From: Liolophura sinensis
Taxonomy: Eukaryota > Mollusca > Polyplacophora > Chitonida > Chitonidae
Length of the DNA stretch: 64,000 nt
Assembly (NCBI RefSeq): GCF_032854445.1
Contig: NC_088299.1
Coordinates: 12,949,608 to 13,013,607 of the forward strand
Direction of reading: 5' to 3'
In this document: in pieces, positions 35,845 through 48,089 of the stretch
Layout: each line of letters opens with the position of its first letter
Numbering within the stretch: the first letter of the stretch is position 1
Made by a program: the position numbers and the translations under genes
The notes under the pieces: model-generated
Seen by the model: only the letters and a program-made list of their open reading frames with translations
Database searches by the model: none
Told to the model about the DNA's origin: nothing

Positions 35845-37668
35845 GTGGTTGGCTGTTGTCAAGCATCAGGTCCGGATGGGATCAGTAATTTTATGTTGCA
35901 GAGTGCAGCAGGAAGTATAGTACCCTCGCTTACTAAACTATTTAACTCTTCATTACAAAACGGCGTCTTTCCGTCCGCGTGGAAAAGGTGCCGCGTTTGC
36001 CCAGTATTTAAAAAAGGTGATCGACATTGTATTTCTAACTACAGACCAGTATGTCTTCAACCATCGATATCCAAAGTATTTGAAAAAGTCGTCTATAAAC
36101 ATTTATATCAATATCTTACGATAAACAATATTCTTATTCCTCACAATGCAGGATTCAAAAATGGTGATTCAACTATCTGTCAACTAACTAATATCGTCCA
36201 TAATATTTATAAAGGTTTAGACAACGGTAATGATATGTGTTTGGTATTCTTGGATGTGAGCAAAGCCTTTGACAAGGTTTGGCACACAGGTTTACTATTT
36301 AAGTTGAGGCAGATGGGTATTGGAGGAATGTTACTGGCGTGGATAAATGATTACTTATCTGATCGATCAATCTCTGTTTGCCTCAACGGTAAAGAATCTA
36401 GCTCGAATGTGACATAAATATATTTGCTGACGACACATCCTTGTTAGAAGAAATTAAAGATTTACCAGTCTCAGAAACTAGACTGAACCGTGACCTTAGC
36501 AAGTTAGCATCGTGGGCAAATCAATGGTGTGTCACATTCAATGCTCTTAAGACAGTTTATTTACTTGTATCATTAAAGGGAAATCCTTCCTATCCCAAAC
36601 TGTATCTTAATGGCACGGAGGTGAAGAGCGTTCAGTCCCACAAACACCTTGGGATATTTTTACAACACAATGGGAAATGGGACGAACACATTAGAAACTC
36701 AGTTAATAAATGTAACAAAAAACTGAGTATTCTCAACCGATGTAAGAAATGCCTTACCCGAAAATGTTTGAAAACTCTATACTTCAGTCAAATAAGATCT
36801 ACCATCGAATATGGTGACATCCTGTTTGACAATTGCGGTATAGTGTTGTCTCAAAAAACTTGAAACAATTCAGCGAAGAGCTGCTCTTCTCTGTTCTGGG
36901 GGCCTACGTCGGACATCGTATAGTAAATTATTAAATGAACTAAGATGGGAACCGCTTTATGTGAGACGTAGATCCCACAGAATTCTTCTTTTCCATAAAA
37001 TTATAAATGGGCTATCGCCTCCTTATTTGAAAAAATTACTACCATGCGGAAATGAAGCTGTCGTCAGTACATACAATCTACGAAATAAGCACAACATCCG
37101 TCTTCCCAAAGGTCGTATCCAGTTGTACATGTCGTCATTTATTCCCCAAACAATTAAAGATTGGAATTCAATACCTCTCCACTTTCGTCACGACTCTCTA
37201 GAAAAGCTTAAATCCTATCTTAAACCTAGTTTTGTTGACAGCATTACTATTTCCGTACTGTACGATTCTTTTGTAACATTTTCCTCGATACTGCATTGTA
37301 GGATGCGGATGGGACTGAGCGCTCTTCACGCAGACTTATTTACCAATGGCCTTTCAGATGACAAGTCTTGTCATAAATGTAATTACAAATGTGAAAATTC
37401 TCATCATTTTCTTATTGAATGTCCCGCATATGCCGCTCAAAGGAAGCACATGTTCGACAGGTTTACTAAAACGATTTCTCCAAATGCTCACTTATCTATT
37501 TTCCTTCCGCATTGCTCAAAACATATCTCAAATATTTTACTTTTTGGATCAAATGACCTATCTCTTGAAGACAATAAAACCATATTCTGTTCTGTGCACA
37601 AATTCATTCAAGATACTCGAAGATTTATCCATCGTACTCACCAAGTAGTTCAAACAAGCTCCTTTTAA
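35845..37668 (+). pseudogene. LINE ORF2 reverse transcriptase (broken)
   Basis: Three frame pieces (35845-36417, 36441-36863 and 36961-37668) form one RT. Visible are ASGPDGISNFML, NYRPVCLQPSISKVFEKVVY, motif A LVFLDVSKAFDKVWH, motif C FADDTSLL, the KHLGIFLQHNGKWDEHI thumb region and a C-terminal CHKC...HHFLIEC zinc-knuckle-like motif. About 40 codons carrying motif B (GVPQGS type) are deleted at 36415-36425, fusing NVT to INIFADD. A second shift lies in the A run at 36855. Reverse transcription is impossible from this copy. Confidence 0.88.
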
Positions 37669-37910
37669 GGTACAAAGTGCTAAGACTGAAACCCATTCTT
37701 AAATCTGTTATATAATCGGTACTTAATGAAGTATATGAGTGTGTGCAGTATTGGATGCCTATGTGTATTGTAAATATTGTAAATATTTTATTCTTCGCTA
37801 TCAAGTTTTGATTATATAAATGTATGATGTATATAAGTTTGAGGAGACCCCCTAGTGACCCATGGGTTGTGGGATATCCTCAGTAAACAAATAAAGAATT
37901 AAATTAAATT
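35860..37910 (+). mobile_element. 5'-truncated non-LTR retrotransposon (LINE)
   Basis: The element starts inside the RT reading frame, immediately after repeat-unit sequence. It ends with AATAAAGAATTAAATTAAAT, a simple 3' tail typical of LINEs. It is about 2.05 kb, lacks ORF1 and the endonuclease, and is in the same orientation as the array. Domain content suggests the CR1/Jockey-like group; the precise clade is not determinable by eye. Confidence 0.85.
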
Positions 37911-38149
37911 AAGCTTTGACGCATATTTGCTGTCTTGATGCAAATAAATTCAGCATACATTGAGATGTATATATCTACATCTGGAAGTCAAGGTAAATGT
38001 GTTAATGTTGGTTTTCTTTTTAAATGTGATGAAATGACATACATACAAATGTTGATGTAACTGTATAAATTTCCCTTGGAATCAAACAAAAAAAGCTTGT
38101 GTTTTAATGACACTCGATGACGTTTTGTTTGAGCTGACTGAATCATGAC

Positions 38150-40930
38150 ATGTATAAAGCGCCATGATTTTTAAAATGACGATTGCTTCAACAAGTAGCG
38201 CCTGTGATAAAATCCTTCAGAGGGTGACTAGTCTGTACAGCATCAGAATCAGGAATGCAAAGAACACACCGCAATCGGAATAGTGGAATTTTGTCAATGG
38301 CCATGACAATGTTCATTGTCTCACAGTAAAGACACTAAGGAGTGTATATGTTTACAATACACTTTGGAATTCCAAATCACGTGTACTTGTTCGTTTAGCA
38401 CGTGGTGCTCAATTAACCTGACCATTGCACGCAATGAAGTTTTAGTAGTATGTACCGAATTAGTCATAGTGAGGCAACGGAAGGAGAAGATAACATAAAA
38501 TAAAATCACCATCAATAGACACATCACTCATAACTGTATCCAACTGTTTTATTGCCATAAAATATTTTAATTAAGAGAGTTAAATGACAACATCAATGGC
38601 TTCTCTCCTTTGTTTTAAGTGCTATAGTAATTCTTCATATGTAATAGTGTTCCTTATATAAGAGCGACTATATGATTCATTTGGAAAACGGCTATTTAAA
38701 CTAGTTTACAACCGATCTTTATCAAGACTAAGGATCACATAAATCTGAGCGAGGTCACTAAGTATGTTATAACAAAAAATGTTTTGCCAATTTAATTCTG
38801 GAGTGGAGTGCCTTATATTTAGTCACTGACAATTTCAATTTGCAAATCATAAAACCCTTGGAACTGGAAAGTGGGACGGTGGAACGGTAGCAGAAAACAG
38901 GAGGTGTTCCTTCATCAGAGCGCAGCGCAACTTTCTCTTACTCCCTCTTGTCCAACTTTCTTTACAACTTGAAATGGATATCAGATTAGGAATTTCATTA
39001 GCTATGGCAAAACGTTTTAATTAAAACGTGTGGCCACGTTAGACTTATAGCACAGTAGCACTCTAGTATAGTTTATAGATTTCACGGTCTGTTCTGCTCA
39101 CTGTGCCGTTACCCAGAGGAAATCTCCGCGCTTCCCTGGAAGTCACCCAATGCCGGAGGTTTGCTTTGTGCAGAGCCGTCTTGATGTTCGGAGAGAGAGA
39201 GAGCCGTCGAGATGAAAGTTGGTTCGACTAGCGAAGATCAGTAGCAATAATTTCATCGCCCAGAGGAAGCTTTTCTCTTTAGTCTTTGCGCTGTGCCTTG
39301 ATTTGGGACAAAGAAAAGACAGGTTTGTCAGCGCCAGTCAGAAATTATTGACTTCTAAAATTATTGATGTCGTTTCTGTTCACGATGGGTTTGACTGTAG
39401 GAACTTACACATCAGACTACATGAAATGGAAGAAACAAAACACGGTTTCCAAATGAAATCTTTTCCAACCGGTTATCATTGTTTCTTCTTTTTCTTCCTG
39501 TGTTATTGTCTGGCCTACATTTTCCTCCTTTGCTTACATCATAGTCTGCGCTGTAATTCAGTCCAACGTTCTCCAGACTTCGGTGTTTATGAGTTTAGTG
39601 TCCTTGTACATAGGGTATACATTCTAGAAATTTGTATCGATGTTGTAAACATGTTTACGATCACTCCATCCAAAATTTTCTTTTATGTTGGTCTATGAAT
39701 ATAAGCGACGGAGTTGTGAAGCTCGTAGTCATTTATTCAACTCCACTTGTGAGCAGTCATTCATTCAAATCCACTTGTGAGCAGTTATTTACTCAAGTGC
39801 ATTTGAGAGCAGTCATATTTACTGTCATTCACTGTGAAGGATTTTGCTGGGTTTGGAGATATTGGCTTTCATGCCATTCAACATTCGTCATTTATACTCC
39901 ATTTTCTGTACAGACAACTTTGCGAGCTTGTGTTTCGCCACTTGCTAATTATTGGAGACGTTATATTGGAGCTTGTATCGGTATTTGTCTCTGTGCAATT
40001 AGGTACATTCCATCCCAGTTTATCCCGGAAGTGACGTTGTGTATCTTTCCGAGGAAACATACATCGACAGCTCGGCATCACGAATGCCACTGTCAAACCG
40101 TCCGCCCTGAGAAGTTACACATTCACTTGGGGAATCAACCATTTATCGCACTGTTCATCCGTAGATCGAGGAATTCATCTCAAGATTTGGACGATGTAGG
40201 ATACTATATATATACATTTGTAATTATTGTTATTGTTTTGTATATTATTAGCAGTTGTATTATTTGTTTATTTTGTTCAAAAATATGTATTGAACTTAGT
40301 CAAGCATCTTCGTGTTTCTTTGTTTGTTCTTGTGTAAGACCTATCGCTGATCTGAGAGTTAAATAAGACAGTTTTTCTCATCTTTACTCTCCGACAGAGG
40401 AACCCTTACACTGTAGAAACATAAAAGCACACCCAATATGTTAAAGTTATTGGTCATCGTTTATTGTTAACTTGTGTTCTTGTACTGACCTTAATTTCTC
40501 CGTGAGATGCGTTATTACCTAATCCCAGAGAGTGAATTTTAAAAAATACAGGAATTTCACATCTATTGAACGTTACTCTTGTGCTAAGAACGGTGGAATA
40601 GTTTGGAGTGGTCTTAAAACATCTTTTGATTTAGTTTTCCAATTAATTTAGTCACTACTAATGTTATTAAAACAAATCTCACAAATGAACAATACTCTTC
40701 TGTTGGGTTGTTGCGGTCCTATGGAAAAAATCAAAACATCGTCGATACTGATAGCTCTTTACATCCATTGAAGCATGGCTGACTATTGTTAGGCTGTTAG
40801 GATGGAATAGAATAAAGGCAGGTATTTTATGTTAACAGCTGGTACATAATTAAGGCAAGCCGGAGAGCGAGGGTTATGGTAGTTTTTGTTGTAGTTGGGC
40901 CAGATCGCGTGACAGTCGATGTTAGAACTT
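38150..40930 (+). repeat. Macro-repeat unit 4 (E-F-G-A-B-C) with insertion
   Basis: E 38155-38290 (ACGATTGCTTCAACAAGTAG), F 38290-38490, G 38520-38690, A 38690-38900, B 38930-39290 and C 39300-39475. Block C resumes at about 40405 after a foreign 0.9 kb segment, followed by the C end (TTAAAAAATACAGG) and the ACATCGTCG segment to 40880. Confidence 0.72.
39480..40405. mobile_element. 0.9 kb insertion of unknown class
   Basis: Neighbouring units read TTATCATTGTAGAAACATAA without a break. Here that string is split between CATTG at 39479 and CACTGTAGAAAC at about 40404, and the foreign segment includes a pyrimidine tract, a TATA-like ATATAAGC at 39698-39705 and three imperfect 28 bp repeats (39729-39813). 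CATTG/CACTG may be a decayed 5 bp target duplication. An LTR is possible but TG...CA ends are not clear. The 244-codon frame across it has no recognisable domain. Confidence 0.5.
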
Positions 40931-41339
40931 TTTTTTATCCCCACTGACGTATATAAAGCGCCATCATTTCAAAAAGTAGCGATTTTCAAAAGTAGCGACT
41001 ATGATAAAATGCTTCCGGGGATTCCTCGTTCTGCTCACCATCAGAATCAGGCCAGCAAAGATCGCAGCACAAACAGAATTAAAGAATTGTGTTCATAACT
41101 CAATTTTATACTTACATAATGATTCAGTCATTCAAGGGCCAACATAGAGCACCTGTTCGATTAACACAGGTAATGCTATAGTTTGCCTTCACCTTGTACG
41201 TCATGGTCTGGTTGAAGAGGACGGTCCCAATAAAAGCATGGTTACTACCGGTCGAAGTATACGCTACATCACACCTGCTTAGCAGAATTGAAAAGTATAA
41301 CATGAGATGATCATACCCACGCATTGTAACTATGACTAG

Positions 41340-41714
41340 ATTATAGAAGTTTATATAATGCAGGGTTTTATAATATTACTTTTAATAATAAATATAATTG
41401 AACAAGTACATGACAGTACGTGTTTCTTTACTTTCTTAGTTCTTGGCTGGTTTGTGTTGTACTTCGTTTTGGGAATTGGCCTTGCGATTATTGGTCTGGA
41501 ACGTCCTTATTGGTTGACGGCTGGGATGCGAATGTCTGTTTCGACGCATATATTTGCATTTAACATTATACTAATGTGCAGTTAATAAATTTGTTATCTT
41601 ATGTTTTACCCATATTCACTTGGTGTCACCAATGTAAGAATAAACCTGTGCCCTGATGCTGATGTGTTAGACTGTGTTTCTCGTACCTCCGGTCCACCAG
41701 ACACAACTCAGAGA
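41340..41714. other. Foreign segment, possible LTR 3' part
   Basis: It is not found in other units. It contains AATAAACC at about 41639 followed by CCGGTCCACCAGACACAAC, which resembles the R-U5 end of an LTR. The 75-codon hydrophobic frame at 41358-41585 has no recognised family. Both ends are undefined. Confidence 0.3.
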
Positions 41715-42055
41715 TGTATATAGCCCTTCACAAAAAATATTTGAATTCCTAAATAAGCAAATGTCCAGGAGTCCATTAAAAGCAGGCCTCAAGCCCAGCT
41801 TTGGCAAGATTAATGATCAATAAAAAAAAAAACAGCAAGGTCACTACATATGTTTTTAGCACAGAGTTTCGTGTGGCTGATATTTGTGTCAGTTGTCTGT
41901 GATAAGACATAAAACAATCAGCCCACCCGAGCTTACTTTACCACACTCGATTATGTAAGTTTTGCCAGTTTAATTTCGGAATGGACTGCATCGCATTTAG
42001 CCACTGAGCAATGCAATTTGCGTGAGAGTCTGTCACAAAAACTCTTGGAGCTGTA

Positions 42056-42545
42056 ATTCTGTGTGTTTCAGAGTGTAAAGTCTTTTTTGTTTCGCTGCCA
42101 GCCTACCATTTCTGGTGTAAAGGTACATGCTTCGTGGTCAAAGGCAAAAACAGTCCCACTGAGTCGAATAGTGAAAAATGTTAGGCCAACTTTGTTGAAA
42201 TTGATTTAACGGCTACCTGTTTCACCCTTTCCCAGAGGCACAAATGACGCCCCTTTCCTTTAGGAACTTTCTGGGTTCACAAATGTTCAAGTTCTAAATT
42301 TTCTTTATTATTTGTCTGTTCTGGATTACTTTTTGTGGCACTTTTTTCCAGACGTCCACGTTATTGTGAATGTGATGAAAAAAGGGTGCTTAAACATGTT
42401 TGACAGTTCATATGATACAGTTGGACTTTTTCTACCTTTATAGATAAAAGAGTTCGAACTCGAAACTCCCCTATTACATAGCTCCTACAAAGTATTTCTG
42501 TTATAGCTAGATGTATGTCAGGTCAAACGAGGGTTTAGGTTTAAT
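42056..42545. other. Foreign 490 bp between two A blocks
   Basis: No match to other blocks or to the SINE families and no coding domain. It separates a nearly complete from a partial block A. Confidence 0.4.
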
Positions 42546-43427
42546 TGTTGTTACAGAAAGCAAGTATCCCACAAGCCTCTCCTTTACCTCAGATCTCTTC
42601 GAAAATTATGTCAGTTTAATTCTTTCGTGGACCGCCTTACATTTAGCGGCGTGGCAAAGCAACTGGCGCGAGAGTCTAACTCAAACCCTTAGAACTAGAG
42701 ATTTAGCCACTGTAACTGAGTTGCCCTCTCTAGGAATAAAAATGAACTTCGGAACGCTCTGCAACTCTCTCGCGCGCCCTATGATCCCACTTTTTATGTG
42801 GGCTGAAAAGATTACCAGTTCCAGTTCCCTGGAAGTCACCCAATGCCGGAGAGCCGCTTTGTTTAGAGCTGACTTGATGCTCTGAGAGAGAGAGGTGGAG
42901 AGGAACGGTTGTTCGCCTAATAGATATCAGCTCCAATGAATTCGCCGCTCAAAGATCCGCTTTCTCTTTAGTATTCATCGTATATTCTCGTACATTGTTC
43001 ATTTACTTTCCGCTGTTCTCCGATTTGGGTCAAAGAAAAGATCGGTTTGTCTGCGCGTGTCAGAGATTATTGACAGATGCTGATTCTGTTAGAGGCTGAT
43101 TTCACTGGAACAGAAACAATGTTACACACCACACTTCATGAAACCGAAAAGAACGAACACAGTTTCGAAATGAAAGCTTCCCAAACCGCTTAGCAGTGTA
43201 GAAACATATTTCAAACACACCCACGATGTCAAATTATTTGTTCGTCATTTGCATTTAACAATGATTGCTTCAATGACATTGATTTCTCCATGCGCCGCGT
43301 TATTGCCTCGTGAGACAATTGCATAAAATACAGCGACTTATTAAAGTCTACTGGACATTTGTCTTGTGTTTAGAAAAGTGAAATGATTTGGGCTGCCCAT
43401 AAACTTTGATTTAGTTCCATTTAACCT

Positions 43428-43592
43428 AGCATGCTGGCTTTCTCTCCGGCTGTATGTGGGAAGGTGTGTCTGAAACCTGCAGATGGTGATGGGTTTCCTC
43501 CGGGTTTCCTCCCACCATAATGCTGGCCGCGGTCGCATAAGTGAAATATTCTTGAGTACGGCGTAAAACACCAATCAAATAAATAAATAAAT
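43428..43592 (+). mobile_element. Meta-type SINE, 5'-truncated
   Basis: CATGCTGGCTTTCTCTCCGG, CCTGCAGATGGTGATGGG, the CCTCCCACCATAATGCTGGC block, CTTGAGTACGGCGTAAAACA and an (AAAT)n tail define the element. The tRNA head is missing. Confidence 0.9.
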
Positions 43593-44590
43593 ATTTAACC
43601 TACTTACTGGTAAAATATATTCCAAAAAGGTTTATGACTGAAAGACTGAAATTTTCTGTTGATGTTCTTGCGATACATTCTTTTAGACGTCATTCATATT
43701 GATTTTTACATCAATAAATTTTGTTATTTGTTATTGAATTTGTTGGTTTCAAGTATCTCCTTGCAATGTTATACTCACGAACGTTTTTACTCAAGCAAAC
43801 GGGTTTACAACTCTGTGCCTAAGAACACTGAATACTACGAGTAAACCATCTTGTACTCAATAAGGTTGATTTTCCAAACTATTTTGTCGAAGTTGTCACG
43901 AATAGGAGTATCTTCATTGTAGGTATACTAAATATTAAGAAAACATCCCGATATAAAAAAAGTCATTTAGTACTTCATTAAACATAAACAAAGCAATACA
44001 TGTAGAATTTTAGAGAGTCTGTAACAGATGTCTGTAACGTAATAACTCAATATTCCCAGGGAATTAAATAAGACTACGTGTTAAGGCATTTTCGCAGTGC
44101 CTAACTCAGGTGCAAATTTCGACACGGAAATGCGGAGCTTGCGGTGGACTGTGTTCGGATGGCTTCAAAAACATACGGAATTGTGCAAATTCTTCTAACA
44201 GCTATACCAGCCGAAAAATTCCTAACAGGGAAGGGATATACCCATAGATCCCCAGTAACATGTGTCTGTCATAGCTGTGCCAGGTCATACGACAGGCGAA
44301 GTGGCTTTGGCAGAGCCGTGTTATCTCCAATAACCATCTTATCATGACGTGAACAAAGCGCCATGACTTTCAAAATGGCGATTATTTCATTAAGTATCGT
44401 CTGTGATAAAGCCTTCCAGGGATTCCCAGTGGGGTCACCGTCAGAATCAGGAAACCAAAGAACGCAGCAGATTGAGAATAGTAAATTTTGGCTAATGGCT
44501 CTGACAACTGCTGGTTGTCTCCTGGTGAAGGTACTAAATAATGATCATATTTACACAATGCTTTAGTCATTCAAACGCTAAAATGTGCTC

Positions 44591-44793
44591 AGCGACCTCC
44601 GGGGCTCAGTTTGTTAGCGCGTTAGAGCAGCATAATGGCCCAGTAGTTCTAACCAGTGCGGTCGCTGTGAGTAAAAGTCCAGCTCACGTTGGTTTCTTCT
44701 CCGGCATAATGCTGACGGCCGCCCTACAAGTGAAATACTCTTGAGTACGGCGTAAAACACCAATCAAATAAATAAATAAATAAATAAATAAAT
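44591..44793 (+). mobile_element. Meta-type SINE with target-site duplication
   Basis: The tRNA-like head (GGGGCTCAGTTTGTTAGCGC as A box, GTGAGTAAAAGTCC as degenerate B box) is present. The central domain is shortened, and the element ends CAATCAAATAAATAAATAAA. AAAATGTGCTC flanks it at 44580-44590 and 44794-44804, an 11 bp target duplication within block F. Confidence 0.93.
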
Positions 44794-45101
44794 AAAATGT
44801 GCTCTTGTCCGATTCTCACAAGTAATACTAAAGTTTGCCCTGATCATTGTATGTCATGGTAGAAAAGTAAACTGTAGTGGTAAATGAAGGAATGCTATCA
44901 GCCGTTATAGGCTCGAAATTAGATATGATAAGACTGCCAGATGAAATATTCGATAGATTAAAATCATCATTTTCAGCTCTATCGCAATAAACTAATTTGA
45001 ATTCTTCACTGCTTGAGAAGGTTGGAGGGTTTCCCATTTGTGCCAGATTATCTTCTTGGTATATACAAGTCTTTATTGTGTAAAAGGGATTATTACTGTT
45101 T

Positions 45102-45383
45102 GTTTATTTATTTATTTATTTATTTATTTCTTTATTTATTTATTTGTTGTTTTATGCCACACACAAGAATATTTCACTTCATACTACGGCAGCCAGCATT
45201 AGGAAACCGGGCATAGCCTGGGGGAAACCCACGACCATTCGCAGGTTGCTGTCAAACCTTCCGAAGTACAACTGGAGAGGAAATCAGCATGAGATGGACT
45301 TGAACTCACAGTGAACGAATTGGTGAGAGGCTCTTGGGTCATTACGCTGCGAAAACGCGCCAACCAACTGAGCCACTGAGCCC
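45102..45383 (-). mobile_element. Meta-type SINE, near full length
   Basis: Reversed, it runs from GGGCTCAGTGGCTCAGTTGG (tRNA head with A box) through the GAGTTCAAGTCC B box, the CTCTCC and GGATGGTCGTGGGTTTCC core to a long (AAAT)n tail. It is one of the best copies for defining the family. Confidence 0.92.
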
Positions 45384-46359
45384 ATGTATGGTACATGGAA
45401 AAGTGAATGTTTAGAAGTAGGTTGCAGAGTTATAGCACAGAAAGAATCAATAAAGCTCTAACAAGGTCACTAAGTATTTTTGAGCATTGGATTTCGTGCG
45501 GCTGATATTCTACTCTGTGGTCCGTGATATGACATAAAGCAAGCACCCCACTCCAGTCTCCTTTCTCCAGACCTCCAAGAAAGTTGTGCCAATTTAATTC
45601 CGAAATGGAGCGCCTTACATGTACGTTTAATCACAGAGCAATGCAATTTGTGCGAGAATTTTACACAAAACCTTGGAACTAGAGAGTGGGTCACTGTAAC
45701 TGAGCAGATAACATGAATTGCCCCCTTCTAACAATAGAAAGAACATCGGAACGCAGCGCAACTTTCTCTTTCAGTCCCTTATCCTACTTTTCTGTATAAC
45801 CTGACCTTGGAAGTTGCCAAGTGACGGAGAACCGCTTTGTACGGAGCCGTCTTGATGTTGAGAGGGGGTGACGTCAAGAGGAACTGTTTTTCGCTTGACA
45901 AGGATCAGTTCTATTGATTTCACCGCTCAGCTAACAGTTTTCTCTCCATTCACAAAGTCTCTTCCGTTCTTTGCCGCTAATAAAGATAATGAAAATATCG
46001 GTTTGTCGGTGGTAGTCGGAAATTGCTGACAGATGCCCATTTCTGTTGGTGGCTGGTTTAACTGAAGCAGAAACGAAGTCACACACCAATTGCTCCGTTT
46101 TCATATAGGAATAACATAGGATAATGGTAATTTAACATATGTAATGGGAAAAAGAATTTGTTTCGGTGAAGGATTATGAACAGTGAAGGCGTAATAGATG
46201 TATTAAATACAGCTGGTATTCAAACAAGATGGCAAGGAGATATCTTACAAAACGGAAATTGGTACAGGTACAGATGTTTATGTAAGTGCACACAATGGAG
46301 CATATGAGTAACCAGATTAAAAGGACATAATCACCGTGGTTATATGTTGTTACTGTATA

Positions 46360-46480
46360 ATAACAATAGAAATAATAATAATAATGTATACATACACTTA
46401 TATATAGTGCACATATCCATGGTACACACACATGCACAGACATACATATATATATATACACATCTGCGTGTATTCACATA
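46360..46480. repeat. TA/CA-rich simple repeats
   Basis: AATAATAATAATAAT, ACATACATATATATATATAC and CACACACATGC tracts form a compound microsatellite. Confidence 0.8.
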
Positions 46481-46689
46481 TCTGTGCAAGTACACAAATT
46501 AATAAAAGAACACGTGCACACACGGCACACTCATACATGCGTACGAGGACATAAAGGTGTTCTGCGTCTGGGCACGAGGGTAGATTTAGTTTGTTTTCTT
46601 TTAGTTAAACTTCATGATTTTGATGAGCACGATTCAATGTTGGATATATCTTCAACCAAAGTTTGGAGAACACCATTTTTGGAGTTCAT

Positions 46690-47960
46690 CTGACACCATG
46701 TATAAGGTAGTGTAGTCTGCAAAAGTATTACTGTCATTTACGACATTGGAAGGTGTCGTTTATATATAACAGAAATTATAAGCGTCCAAGGACAGAACAT
46801 TGCGGTACCCCAGCATTTGTCGTCTCAGTGTCAGATTCACGACAGCCGACAACTTCTCTCTGTCTTCTATCAGCTAAATAACTTGTGAACCATTCAAGAG
46901 GGCCACTGTTATTCCCAAAATGTTTTATCTTTGCTCACAATCCTTTTTGCCAGACTGTCAAAAGCTTTTGAAATGTCAAAAAATATCAAAAAAAAAAATT
47001 ATCTTCTTACCATTGTCGAGTGCTTTCGCTATGTCGAAATACATATCTAGAAATTGAAATGCTGTAGATATATGTGGAAAAAAACTTATTGTTTCTTAGA
47101 TACTGAAGTCTCTAGAAAATCCTGTAATTTTACAAAAATGACTTTTTTCAAATATTTTGCCCGGAAAATAGAAAAGAGAAATCTTAAAAAATATTTTAAG
47201 GGTTCATAATTTTCCGGCCGATTGCGGTCGCCAGAATTAAGTAGGGTTCACACTGACTATTTTCCAAGCAGATGGGAATTCTTTCCTTTTTAGTGAGTAG
47301 ATAAGAAATGGTTAAAATGGAAGATAGAATGCTTACTGACTACATAAGAACTTTTCCGTCAAGGCCAATCGATTTAGTTGTGGTAAGATTATTTACTTCG
47401 TAACGGACATCTTCTTCATATATTTCTATGGAGCTGAGAGGCTCGTCTCCAAAAACTGGCAAGACGGGAATTTCAATATCAGTATCTTAGAGACTGCTAA
47501 TGGTACGAAAGAATGTGTTCAATAAATTAGTCTTTGCTTTTGTATCATATTCGCAATGGCTGCCATCGAAAAGGGGCGGAATGTCTGAAAAGGATGAATT
47601 AATAATTTCAAGAGCGATTTAGCAATTTTCCACCATTCTTTACTATTAACTTTATTTGTAGTTGTTTTATTGGTATTTTTAGTTTTGTAGTTATCTTTAG
47701 CTAGCCGAATTAAAGTAGTTTCGTTGCTTTCTGTACGCACTATGATCGTTTTCTAAATTAGTTTTTCTGCTGAATAAGTTTTCACGAATACATATATGCT
47801 GTTTAATCTGGGCGGTAATCATGGGTTTGTCACGGGAGTTACCAACAACTACCCTGTTGGGAGTTAGATTTTTCCCAGAGTCAATGATATTTCTGTAATA
47901 GTGGAGCACCATTCATCCGCATTAAATGCTTTACATAAGTCGATCCAGTCACATGTTCAT
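46690..47960 (-). pseudogene. Second LINE relic (linker and partial RT)
   Basis: On the - strand the pre-RT linker is readable: RDKPMITAQIKQHICIRENL, then NETTLIRLAKDNYKTKNTNK and KEWWKIAKSLLK at 47520-47850. Further on are IGLDGKVLM and LLTKKERIPICLEN at 47270-47350, and RT pieces DISKAFDSLAKRI, REVVGCRESDTETTNAGVPQ and FLLYINDTF at 46750-46990. A duplicated stretch and many frameshifts and stops separate the pieces. Endonuclease, motif C and 3' end are missing. It is dead and older than the element at 49.2 kb. Confidence 0.75.
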
Positions 47961-47965
47961 GTCCT

Positions 47966-48070
47966 GGTCATGCTACCGGATGGTCGTGGGTTTTCCCCGG
48001 GCTAGTCACGGTTCCCTCTCACCATAATGCTGGCTGCCGTCGTATAAATGAAATATTCTTGAGTACGGCG
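47966..48070 (+). mobile_element. Meta-type SINE 3' fragment
   Basis: GGATGGTCGTGGGTTTTCCC, CACCATAATGCTGGCTGCCG and ATATTCTTGAGTACGGCGTA belong to the core and 3' end. The (AAAT)n tail is absent, replaced by an inverted-looking TACTCAAGAATAA. Confidence 0.8.
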
Positions 48071-48089
48071 TACTCAAGAATAAATATGT

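Larger units (their letters stand above)
34640..38150 (+). repeat. Macro-repeat unit 3, split by a LINE
   Basis: A 34640-34990, B 35010-35320 (CACTATGCCGTTACTAAGAG), C 35330-35860. A LINE occupies 35860-37910, and the unit resumes at about 37911. The match of 35790-35858 to 40735-40800 (ACGTCGTCATC...TTTACATC...GTGGTTGGCTGTTGTC) shows that the LINE interrupts pre-existing repeat sequence. Confidence 0.7.
40930..43340 (+). repeat. Macro-repeat unit 5, with block A twice
   Basis: E 40930-41080 (TATATAAAGCGCC, CACCATCAGAATCAGG), F 41090-41335, a G remnant at 41715-41790, A 41790-42055, a second partial A at 42545-42720, B 42725-42990 and C 42990-43340. Two foreign stretches interrupt it, 41340-41714 and 42056-42545. 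Confidence 0.7.
44040..46110 (+). repeat. Macro-repeat unit 6 (D-E-F-A-B-C) with two SINEs
   Basis: D 44040-44200 (AAATTTCGACACGGAAATGC), E 44330-44480 (TTCAAAATGGCGATTATTTC), F 44500-44880 split by a SINE, a second SINE at 45102-45383, A 45440-45715, B 45720-45980 and C 45985-46105. Confidence 0.72.

Noticed and set aside
39632-40366. 244-codon frame, one of the longest in the window
   Set aside because: It covers a non-unit insertion with tandem repeats, has low-complexity hydrophobic stretches and no motif I can name.
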